5,915 bases of DNA from Desulfosporosinus sp. (GTDB taxonomy: Bacteria > Bacillota > Desulfitobacteriia > Desulfitobacteriales > Desulfitobacteriaceae). The notes under the pieces are model-generated. The model was given only the letters and a program-made list of their open reading frames with translations, ran no database searches and was not told the origin of the DNA. Shown one piece after another: positions 1-5,915 of this stretch. Each line of letters opens with the position of its first letter. Positions within the stretch are counted from its first letter, which is position 1. The DNA is taken from NCBI GenBank assembly GCA_016278585.1, contig JADQBO010000451.1:1-5915 (forward strand), written 5' to 3'. The position numbers were made by a program, and so were the translations under genes.

Positions 1-105
1 TGTTTGCTTTGCTCCAAAACGAATCTGCTTTATTCTACATATGTTTCAGACTTATCCCTCCTTAGATATAACTTGCCAATCGTGTTATTATCTAAACGTC
101 TAAGG

Positions 106-1458
106 TTACAACTTAATTTCGTATTTTTGAGCCCTATATAGAAGTGCTGAGCGAGTAATACCTAGCAGGTGGGCCGCTTCCGTTTGATTGCCGCTACTTT
201 TCTCAAGAGCTTTAAAAATGAACTCTCTTTCTACCTCATCAAAGGAAATCCCCTTGTCTGGGAAATTAAGGATTACTTGATCAGTTCCACTTTTAATAAT
301 CTCAACCTCCTGAATTTCCTTTGGTAAATGGTGTACCAAAATGTCATTTCCCTGAGAGAGGATAACTGCCCTCTCTATGACATTCTGTAATTCTCGGATG
401 TTCCCAGGCCACTTATAGTTTATTAGTAACCCCATAACCTCTGAAGAGATCCCTTGCTCCTTAGCAGGGTTATATATTTTTAGAAAGTGCCTAGTCAATA
501 AGGGAATGTCCGCTGCTCTTTCCCGTAAGGGAGGAATGTGAATCGGCAAAACATTTAATCGATAGTACAGGTCCTCTCGAAAAGTCCCGTTTTTAATACA
601 TTCTAAAGGATCACGATTAGTAGCAGCAATAACTCTTACATCAATACTAATACTTTCGGTTCCTCCTACTCTTTCAAACTGTCTTTCCTGAAGAACTCGA
701 AGCAGTTTTACTTGCATAGACAGCGGCATCTCAGTAACCTCATCCAAGAAAAGTGTTCCTTTGTCAGCCAATTCGAAACGACCTGATTTACGGACCGCTG
801 CACCTGTGAAGGCACCCTTCTCATGACCAAATAACTCACTTTCCAGCAATGATTCTGGCAGTGCGGCACAGTTAATGGGAACATAGGGTTTTTCTCGACG
901 GTAGCTTAAGTGGTGGATCGATAACGCTGCAACCTCTTTGCCAGTCCCGCTTTCCCCGGTAATCATCACGGTAGCATTACTATCAGCTACCCTTTCGACA
1001 AGAGTATTAACTTCCTGAATTGCTGGACTGTCCCCTAAAATTCGACCATGTTTTCTATTGAGTTCAGAACGTAAGAAAACAACTTCTTCCTGTAAACGAT
1101 TAACCATTAAAGCCTGTTTTACGATTAGTTTGAGCTCATTAAGGTCAAATGGCTTGGAAATATAATCAATGGCACCTAGTTTCATAGCTTCGATAGCAGT
1201 GTCAATTGAACCGTGGGCCGTTATCATAATAACTGGAAGTTTTGGAATAAGGTCTTTGGCCTTAACTAGTACTTCTAACCCATCCATTTCAGGCATTTTG
1301 AGATCAAGGATAACCAAGGAAGGTAATTCATTCCGAATTAGTTCCAGGCCTTCTTTCCCCCGAGTGGATGTTATCACTTGATATCCTTCCTGGCGAAGGC
1401 CTTTCTCCAGAGCCCAACACAATTGCTCTTCATCATCAATGATTAATATCTTATTCAA
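106..1458 (-). CDS. NtrC-family sigma-54-dependent response regulator
   Basis: This is a cytoplasmic two-component transcription activator that, once phosphorylated, would drive sigma-54 RNA polymerase open-complex formation by ATP hydrolysis. Numbering is for the 450-residue form. The receiver domain (about 1-117) has the acidic pair IIDDEE, phospho-acceptor Asp52 (LVILDLKMPEMDG), the conserved Thr of MITAHG and Lys of SKPF. The AAA+ domain (about 140-370) has Walker A GESGTGKE (168-175), the sigma-54 contact loop GAFTGA (215-220), Walker B LFLDEV and the GNIREL motif. A Fis-type helix-turn-helix ends the protein (NQTEAAHLLGITRSALLYRA). All key residues are intact and the length is normal for the family. 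I chose the TTG at 1456-1458 because AAGGAAG lies 8 nt upstream; a GTG at 1474-1476 would add six residues but has no clear ribosome-binding site. It lies 46 nt downstream of the neighbouring gene (28 nt from the GTG), probably in one operon. The stop is TAA. Its kinase and target promoter are not visible. Confidence 0.95.
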   Translation of the reverse strand: MNKILIIDDEEQLCWALEKGLRQEGYQVITSTRGKEGLELIRNELPSLVILDLKMPEMDGLEVLVKAKDLIPKLPVIMITAHGSIDTAIEAMKLGAIDYISKPFDLNELKLIVKQALMVNRLQEEVVFLRSELNRKHGRILGDSPAIQEVNTLVERVADSNATVMITGESGTGKEVAALSIHHLSYRREKPYVPINCAALPESLLESELFGHEKGAFTGAAVRKSGRFELADKGTLFLDEVTEMPLSMQVKLLRVLQERQFERVGGTESISIDVRVIAATNRDPLECIKNGTFREDLYYRLNVLPIHIPPLRERAADIPLLTRHFLKIYNPAKEQGISSEVMGLLINYKWPGNIRELQNVIERAVILSQGNDILVHHLPKEIQEVEIIKSGTDQVILNFPDKGISFDEVEREFIFKALEKSSGNQTEAAHLLGITRSALLYRAQKYEIKL

Positions 1459-1466
1459 TATAAACA

Positions 1467-1473
1467 CTTCCTT
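1467..1473 (-). promoter_or_regulatory. Ribosome-binding site favouring the TTG start of the response regulator
   Basis: The minus strand reads AAGGAAG here, with an 8-nt spacer to the TTG at 1456-1458. The in-frame GTG at 1474-1476 lies just upstream of this motif and has only TTTCCGTCAA before it, which does not resemble a Shine-Dalgarno sequence. This decides the start in favour of the 450-residue product. Confidence 0.6.
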
Positions 1474-1504
1474 CACTTGACGGAAAGTGAGTTACAATAT
1501 GAGT

Positions 1505-2212
1505 TTACTTAATCCAAATATCCAGATGATCCTTGTTCTCGATAATTCTATCAGCAATTTTACTCCCTACGTTGTGAAAATAAGTCTCCCTTTCAGTCCG
1601 GGATAGGAAATTTTGAGTTTCATTGAACTTATCAGTAGCAATAACTCGACGAAGTAAAGGTATCCGATTGGTTCGATTAATATCAAAGGTTTTCATGGAT
1701 TGTTCAAATCTATCCTTTAAAATAGATGAGTTCCATGCCTTAGGTCCTTTTTCTGGTTTGACTTCGAAGACGCGCCTCGCAAATTCATAGGGAAACGCAC
1801 CAAACGATATTAATAGTTTGGGTTTGTATTCATCGACAATTCCCCTAAAATACTTTATTTCTTTTGCTACTTCGTTACCCCACCAATTTAAAGTATTAGG
1901 AACTATCCCACCATCGCTGACGGCACTTCTAATATAAAGGTTAGAAGTATCTATTCTTGTTTGCATTTCCCTAAATATTCTGTCCTGAATTTCATCTAAT
2001 ACATGTCTCCAAATATCCTGGCGAACTGCAGGGTATTTGGGGTTAATTAACAACCATATTGGATAAGCTCTATCTCCTAATTCTCGATTCAAATTATCCT
2101 CGTTAGACTGATTACTATAGTAAGTTAAGCGGGTCATATCGAACCCCACCCCTCTTATTTGTATGGTTATCATTACCCGTTTAAAGGCTACGATCAAATT
2201 TCTTAGCGCCAT
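1505..2212 (-). CDS. Hypothetical protein, possibly of the uracil-DNA-glycosylase fold
   Basis: I do not recognise this family with certainty. The 235-residue product is soluble, with no signal peptide or membrane helix. Several stretches recall the UDG superfamily: a hydrophobic strand ending in an Asn-Pro turn (WLLINPKYP, about 53-61); a region with SDGGIVPNTLNWW (99-111) followed by a helix; KPKLLISFGAFPYEFA (130-145), resembling the strand-glycine-helix of UDG-like proteins; and a late IPLLRRVIA (184-192) where UDGs carry their catalytic-loop histidine. No His-Pro-Ser loop is present, so glycosylase activity is doubtful. The ATG at 2210-2212 has no Shine-Dalgarno sequence. A second ATG at 2135-2137 (residue 26) follows the purine-rich AGAGGGGTGGGG and would give a 210-residue protein starting MTRLTYYSN, which may be the true start. 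The stop is TAA. It lies just upstream of the response regulator on the same strand and is probably co-transcribed. Confidence 0.75.
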   Translation of the reverse strand: MALRNLIVAFKRVMITIQIRGVGFDMTRLTYYSNQSNEDNLNRELGDRAYPIWLLINPKYPAVRQDIWRHVLDEIQDRIFREMQTRIDTSNLYIRSAVSDGGIVPNTLNWWGNEVAKEIKYFRGIVDEYKPKLLISFGAFPYEFARRVFEVKPEKGPKAWNSSILKDRFEQSMKTFDINRTNRIPLLRRVIATDKFNETQNFLSRTERETYFHNVGSKIADRIIENKDHLDIWIK

Positions 2213-2230
2213 GCAAGGAACTTTAAATGA

Positions 2231-2253
2231 GCTTAGTTAGCTTAGTTAGCTTA
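2231..2253. repeat. 9-bp tandem repeat, about 2.5 copies
   Basis: The plus strand reads gcttagtta twice (2231-2239, 2240-2248), followed by a partial gctta (2249-2253). It sits between the orphan Shine-Dalgarno motif and the ATG of the hypothetical gene. In the frame of that gene every unit carries a TAA stop, so the repeat is not coding. A slipped-strand change in copy number would alter leader length by 9 nt. Confidence 0.75.
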
Positions 2254-2265
2254 TTGTGCCTCTAA

Positions 2266-2272
2266 CCTCCTT
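2266..2272 (-). promoter_or_regulatory. Strong Shine-Dalgarno-like motif without a matching start codon
   Basis: The minus strand carries AAGGAGG, inside the longer match AAGGAGGTT (2264-2272). The following bases, AGAGGCACAATAAGC, contain no ATG, GTG or TTG at 5-12 nt. The nearest ATG of the downstream gene (2210-2212) is over 50 nt away, with in-frame TAA codons between. It may be a relic of an older start, a ribosome standby site, or chance. Confidence 0.35.
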
Positions 2273-2277
2273 CCCGT

Positions 2278-2293
2278 TGTGACTTTGATCACA
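2278..2293. promoter_or_regulatory. Crp-type operator, TGTGA-N6-TCACA
   Basis: The plus strand reads TGTGA-CTTTGA-TCACA, a perfect match to both half-sites of the classic Crp palindrome, and the symmetry extends one base on each side (TTGTGA/TCACAA, 2277-2294). Bacillus Fnr uses nearly the same sequence, so a Crp/Fnr-family regulator is the natural binder. The centre lies about 73 bp upstream of the ATG at 2212. Binding is inferred from the motif only. Confidence 0.6.
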
Positions 2294-2298
2294 ATCAA
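2285..2298. promoter_or_regulatory. Fnr-type box, TTGAT-N4-ATCAA, overlapping the Crp-type site
   Basis: The plus strand reads TTGAT-CACA-ATCAA, a perfect match to the enterobacterial FNR consensus, sharing 9 bp with the TGTGA-N6-TCACA palindrome. A weaker copy, ATCAT-TATG-ATCAA (8 of 10 consensus positions), lies at 2303-2316 with its centre 18 bp away. Such boxes are bound by Crp/Fnr-family proteins, which are numerous in Desulfitobacterium-type bacteria, but the actual regulator is unknown. Confidence 0.55.
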
Positions 2299-2322
2299 GA
2301 ATATCATTATGATCAAATGATG

Positions 2323-2352
2323 TCTATAGGTTATCGATATGTTCTCAATCAA
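2323..2352 (-). promoter_or_regulatory. Putative sigma-A-type promoter for the hypothetical/regulator unit
   Basis: On the minus strand TTGATT (2347-2352) is followed after 18 nt by TATAGA (2323-2328). Each hexamer matches consensus at four of six positions. Initiation would fall near 2316, leaving the Crp/Fnr-like operator just downstream, a position that fits repression. A weaker alternative, AATAAG (2250-2255), would place the Crp-type site near -42, as in class II activation. The sequence does not decide between them. Confidence 0.35.
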
Positions 2353-2368
2353 TATATTTTATAATAAC

Positions 2369-2386
2369 TTAGGGCTATTTCCCTAA
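2369..2386. repeat. Short inverted repeat, TTAGGG-N6-CCCTAA
   Basis: This is a perfect 6-bp stem with a 6-nt loop (CTATTT on the plus strand). On the minus strand it is not followed directly by a U-run but by AGTTATTATAAAAT. It is a weak hairpin just upstream of the putative promoter. It could be a backup terminator or a protein site; no function is clear. Confidence 0.4.
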
Positions 2387-2678
2387 AATAGAATTTCTAT
2401 TCAGGCAAATCACGCAAGGAATCTATCTAACCTTTTTATTACTCATTTATGGTACGTTTCGATAGGGTAATTATTGTTTCTTACGAAAAAGGATGCGGTT
2501 TTTGTCTCTACCCTTTTGTCCATAATTAATAATTACTATTAATTCTCAGCAAAATAATAGTCTCATAATCCTTCTTAACTATTACGAAAATCCTAATTTG
2601 GTTACTGGATAACCTTCCGATAGAAAACTATTTACTTGTAATAATAAGGCTATCTTACACTTGTAAATCGCCTAGGAT

Positions 2679-2724
2679 GTTAAAAGAAATGGGGCGTAGT
2701 GAAACTCCTGTTTCACTACGCCCC
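2679..2724 (-). terminator. Rho-independent terminator of the GH13-GH77 gene
   Basis: The stem GGGGCGTAGTGAAAC (minus strand, 2710-2724) pairs perfectly with GTTTCACTACGCCCC (2691-2705), giving 15 bp around a 4-nt loop. The transcript then runs into the U-rich tail ATTTCTTTTAAC. The hairpin begins only five bases after the TAG at 2730-2732, which marks that TAG as the real end of the gene. On the plus strand the stem is followed by AACACC, so it should work in one direction only. Confidence 0.93.
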
Positions 2725-2729
2725 AACAC

Positions 2730-5700
2730 CTACATACGGAATCTCTTTGTTTCCCTAGCTACTGAACGAAGCCACCCTTTTACTGCAGTCGTTAATAGAT
2801 CTTTATTCAGCTGCCATTGCCAATTCCCTTCGACTGTCCCTGGTACATTCATCCTAGCATCTGTGTCCAAACCCAGGATATCTTGCATAGGAACAATCAC
2901 CCAAGGGGCTGGACTTCTATACAACTCCTCTATCAATCTACGGCAGGCTGCCTTTGGTTCATTATCCTGCTGTTCATCTCCGGCCAAGGTCGATTTCTCA
3001 TCATCCGTCAGGCTCGCCTAATACCATCCTACAAGGGTTTCATTATCATGAGTACCTGAGTAATAAATAAGGTGAGAATCTTCCTCGAAGTTTGTCTCCT
3101 CTAGCGCAGTAAACTGTAGCACCTTCATGCTTGGAAATCCAAAAATTTGTTTCAGAACATCGACTTCCGGTGTGATGATTCCCAAGTCCTCCGCAATAAA
3201 AGGCAGCTCCCCAAACTCTTCAGATAGGCTTTCAAAAAATCGTTTCCCCGGTCCTTTAATCCATCGGCCGTTAATCGCTGTTTCTTCCTGAGCATCAATC
3301 TCCCAATAAGCTTCAAAGCCACGGAAGTGGTCCAGACGAATTAAGTCAAAGAGTCCAATCATATGTTTGATTCTTTGTTTCCACCAGGAGTAATTCTCTG
3401 ATGCTAAGGCGTCCCAGTCATATACAGGATTCCCCCATAGTTGGCCTGTCTTACTAAAATAATCGGGAGGAACTCCCGCTACTTTAGTCGGTCTGCCGCC
3501 CTGGTCGATCTTGAAAAACCGTCGGTTTACCCATACGTCGCAGCTATCGGCAGCTACAAAGATCGGAAGATCTCCTATTAGTTTGATACCCTTTGCTTTA
3601 GCATATTGCCGCAACTCTTGCCACTGATGATAAAAGGTATATTGAACAAAGTCGTTGAACTCTACCTCATCTTCGAGCAGAGTAGAATACTCTTCGAGCT
3701 TGTCGCCGTTGCGAAAAGCAAGCTCCGGTTCCCAGTCATACCAGGGCATCTCCCCGAAACGAACCTTTAAGGCTCGATACAAACTATAATCCTTTAACCA
3801 TTCCTTGTTATCCCTTTGAAAGCTCTGATAGTTTTGTCGAGAAAGATAATTGAACTTTGGCCCAATACGAACAGATTCTTGGTTTTGGTCCTGGTCTTGA
3901 ATAAGAGCCTTAAACGATTTAAACGCTTTTCGGAGACTGACTTCTTTAAACATCTTTGGGGACAACTCGGTCTGATCCAATCCCTTTGTATAATCCACGT
4001 TTAAAAGTCTCTCTTGGATCAAACATTCCAGGCTGATTAGCCTCAAGTTTCCAGCAAACGCTGAATCACTTTGATAGGGAGAATCCCCTAAACCTACTGG
4101 GTTTAAAGGCAACACTTGCCAAATAGATTGACCAGAGTTCACTAAAAAATCGATAAATTGAAATGCCTCTTTTCCCATATCTCCCATCCCCACATCCGAA
4201 GGCAAGGAGCTAATAGGCATCAACACCCCACAAGAACGCTTAAATACTGGAAGTGGAAACGGTAATCGATCTTGCTTACTCAATAGAACTTGGGCTGATA
4301 AAGGATTCAAATTAAGGGTCTGTGCCATTGGCCCAGAGAGAATGTTCCCGCTTAATAAATTAATCACCAGAGAACTCTGCCTTAGTTTATCGCGCAAAAT
4401 AGGTTTAAGGTTGATTTCCACCGTTTGTGTCTCATGACGGTTGATTAAAATTAAAATTTCCTCAGCTCTCCCCGACCGCTTAAATCCATAGATATCGGGA
4501 GCTATGTAAAATGATTGGAAATCTCCTGATTGTAACTCCTCATACTCTAAACGCAGTCGGATAATCCGTTTGTACCATGCCAAGATTTCTTGGTCTTCTT
4601 TATTCCAAGGATACGTTCCCCGATTATAAGGGTCGCTATATCCTTCCACCCCCACCTCATCCCCATAATACACACAAGGTACGCCGGGAAAAGCCATTAG
4701 AATAAGGCTGACTAGCTTTAGCCTTTGCACTGCAAGTTTTCGCGCCTTTTGGGAGAGCCTAAATGTTTGTTTCTCTATTTCCGACAAATCCTGTTCATTA
4801 GGAGCCCCACCCAAGAGGGTTAAGATCCGCTCTCGATCGTGGCTGCCGATAAGGTTCATGGCCCCATAGAAATTCTCTCGGGGATAGTTTTCATACAAAC
4901 TCATCACTTGTTGATGTACTAAGCTTGAAGAAGTCTTTCCCAGCAAGAAACTAAGGAAACTGTCTCGAAAAGGATAATTCATCGTAGCATCCAGCTCATA
5001 ACCCCAAAAATACTCACGTAATTTACCATAGCTCCGCTTGTTGGTAGCATCCTCCCATACTTCCCCTATAAGGACTGCCTCTGGATTAATGGTTTTTATA
5101 GTTTTCCTCAATGTCTGGATAAATTCATCCGGTAGCTCGTCAGCCACATCCAAACGCCAGCCAGCAAGTCCCTTTTTCATCCACTTCTGGATAACCCCAT
5201 CCTCAGCATTCAATAAAAAGTCTTGATAGGAAGGGTTCAATTCATTCACTTCCGGCAGAGCATCAACACCCCACCAACACTGATACTCCTGGCTATTAGG
5301 TTTGAATTGATACCACTGATAGTAGGGAGACTCCGACGATTGATAAGCACCCAAACCCGGGAAAGTATTATAGCGATTAAAATAAACACTATCACTCCCC
5401 GTGTGACTAAATACACCGTCTAGCACAATTGAGATTCCATATTGGTTTGCTTCTTTAATTAAGTACTCAAAGATCTCTTCATCTCCAAACATTGGATCAA
5501 TGGTTTTATAATCCGCAGTATCATATTTATGATTACTAGGAGCATCAAAAATCGGATTGAAGTAGATTATGCTGATTCCCAACTCATGGAGATAAGGTAA
5601 CTTTTTGATGACCCCTAACAGATTCCCTCCAAAGAAGTCCCAATGAGTCACCCTGCCTTGCTCATCTTTAATATAGAAAGGCGTGTCATTCCAATTAGCA

Positions 5701-5915
5701 TGCAAGAGAGCATTCTTTCTGGGATATAGAACGAAGTTATCTTCATGAGCATGATAGAAACGGTCTACAAAAATTTGATAGATAATCCCTCGTTTATACC
5801 ACTCTGGGACCTCTAGGGGACAATGTACAGTCACTTGGTAAGAAGGAGGCTCTTCTTTCGTAAGGCTTCCTTCCCCACCCAACTTTCTTTCATTGTTGCC
5901 GTAAAAAAAGGTTTG
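2730..5915 (-). CDS. GH13 amylase/debranching enzyme fused to GH77 4-alpha-glucanotransferase; 5'-partial, with internal in-frame TAG
   Basis: This cytoplasmic bifunctional enzyme should hydrolyse and disproportionate glycogen or maltodextrin. The frame stays open to the right edge (QTFFYGNNERK precedes the first TTG at 5882), so the true start lies outside. Counting from that TTG, the end of an N-terminal beta-sandwich domain is followed by a GH13 barrel (about 27-450) with DGVFSHTG, nucleophile Asp245 (GWRLDVADE), acid/base Glu274 (LIGEVWED) and Asp349 (GSHDRERI). The GH77 domain starts near 550, with Asp851 (RLDHFRGF), Glu898 (IAEDLG) and Asp946 (GTHDNETL). An amber codon at 3018-3020 follows GWY. 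The same frame continues for 95 codons with the conserved VIVPMQDILGL, ARMNVPGT and GNWQW, then a second TAG and a terminator. If TAG is a true stop, the product lacks the last barrel strand and probably its transferase activity, while GH13 stays intact. It could also be annotated as a pseudogene or as a separate 3018-5915 CDS. Confidence 0.88.
3018..3020 (-). other. In-frame amber (TAG) codon inside the GH77 domain
   Basis: The minus strand reads GGA TGG TAT TAG GCG AGC CTG, that is GWY-stop-ASL. Upstream and downstream segments are in the same frame and together form one continuous GH77 C-terminus, so this is a point nonsense codon, not a frameshift. From memory of the family, this position after GWY or GWW is often a polar residue such as Gln or Arg; a CAG-to-TAG transition is the simplest origin. 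The TTG at 2985-2987 that could start an 85-residue fragment is an ordinary internal leucine with no ribosome-binding site. Confidence 0.9.

Larger units (their letters stand above)
2213..2680. other. Long AT-rich intergenic region with regulatory signals but no convincing gene
   Basis: About 470 bp separate the terminator of the glucan enzyme from the next gene. I found no ORF with a good start, ribosome-binding site and length on either strand. The longest minus-strand candidate is a 26-codon ATG frame (2443-2523) without a ribosome-binding site. The right half (2400-2660) is AT-rich and shows only a 5-bp inverted repeat, GGTTA-CTGGA-TAACC (2600-2614). The left half holds the Crp/Fnr-like operator, the putative promoter, the hairpin, the tandem repeat and the orphan Shine-Dalgarno motif listed separately. 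No known riboswitch or tRNA shape was evident by eye. Confidence 0.6.

Noticed and set aside
35..63. AAGGAGGG on the minus strand after the regulator, suggesting a further gene
   Set aside because: The only nearby ATG (38-40) is followed at once by TAG, and the other frames close within a few codons, so no gene start can be supported before the window edge.
2248..2262. Possible sigma-54 promoter around GGCACAATAAGC on the minus strand
   Set aside because: The GG and GC pairs are 8 instead of 10 bases apart and the TTGC element is missing.
2443..2523. 26-codon minus-strand ATG frame in the intergenic region
   Set aside because: It has no Shine-Dalgarno sequence, an AT-rich context and no recognisable product, and short frames of this size are expected by chance.
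2526..2542. Possible dehalobox (TTAAT-N4-ATTAA) in the AT-rich stretch
   Set aside because: The half-sites are separated by 7 rather than 4 bases, and such AT-rich matches are common by chance.
2730..2987. Independent 85-residue gene starting at TTG
   Set aside because: It is in frame with the upstream GH77 domain, has no ribosome-binding site, and encodes only the conserved GH77 C-terminus; it is part of the interrupted gene.
2677..3059. Plus-strand ORFs of 80-114 codons over the terminator and GH77 tail
   Set aside because: They are antisense shadows of the conserved glucanotransferase coding sequence, and one begins upstream of and runs through the terminator hairpin.
3873..3902. Gln/Asp-rich micro-repeat (IQDQDQNQES) in the GH77 domain
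   Set aside because: It lies in a variable surface segment of the family and looks like ordinary low-complexity drift; the frame is intact.
5880..5882. TTG as the start codon of the GH13-GH77 gene
   Set aside because: The frame stays open to the window edge, and the upstream residues (FFYGNNERK) fit the end of the N-terminal domain of this family, so the TTG is an internal leucine.

Overview
The window reads as low-to-mid G+C Firmicutes (Clostridia) DNA. A genus near Desulfosporosinus or Desulfitobacterium is my inference, from the style of the NtrC-like regulator and the single-chain GH13-GH77 glucan enzyme; no rRNA or marker gene confirms it. Every supportable gene lies on the minus strand, so transcription runs from high to low coordinates. 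I see no rRNA, tRNA, CRISPR array or insertion sequence.

Region 2730-5915: a large gene enters from the right edge without its start. It encodes an alpha-amylase/debranching-type GH13 module fused to a GH77 4-alpha-glucanotransferase. The reading frame is broken by one in-frame amber codon (TAG, 3018-3020), nine residues after the third GH77 catalytic aspartate. The same frame then continues for 95 codons of clearly conserved GH77 C-terminus and ends at a second TAG (2730-2732). A perfect 15-bp terminator stem with a U-rich tail follows five bases later. The first TAG is either a recent nonsense mutation, a sequencing error, or a read-through or recoded (pyrrolysine-type) codon.

Region 2213-2680: about 470 bp without a convincing gene. 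It holds a perfect TGTGA-N6-TCACA (Crp-type) palindrome overlapping a perfect TTGAT-N4-ATCAA (Fnr-type) box, a weak sigma-A-like promoter, a 9-bp tandem repeat, a small hairpin, and a strong Shine-Dalgarno sequence with no start codon at a workable distance.

Region 106-2212: a two-gene unit. A 210-235-residue protein of unknown function, with features that recall the uracil-DNA-glycosylase fold, is followed closely by an NtrC-family response regulator (receiver, sigma-54 AAA+ domain, Fis-type HTH). Their close spacing suggests co-transcription, possibly under a Crp/Fnr-family regulator. No histidine kinase and no sigma-54 promoter is visible here.

The glucan enzyme would hydrolyse and rearrange glycogen or maltodextrin. 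The terminator separates it from the downstream two-gene unit, and nothing in the sequence links the two functionally.
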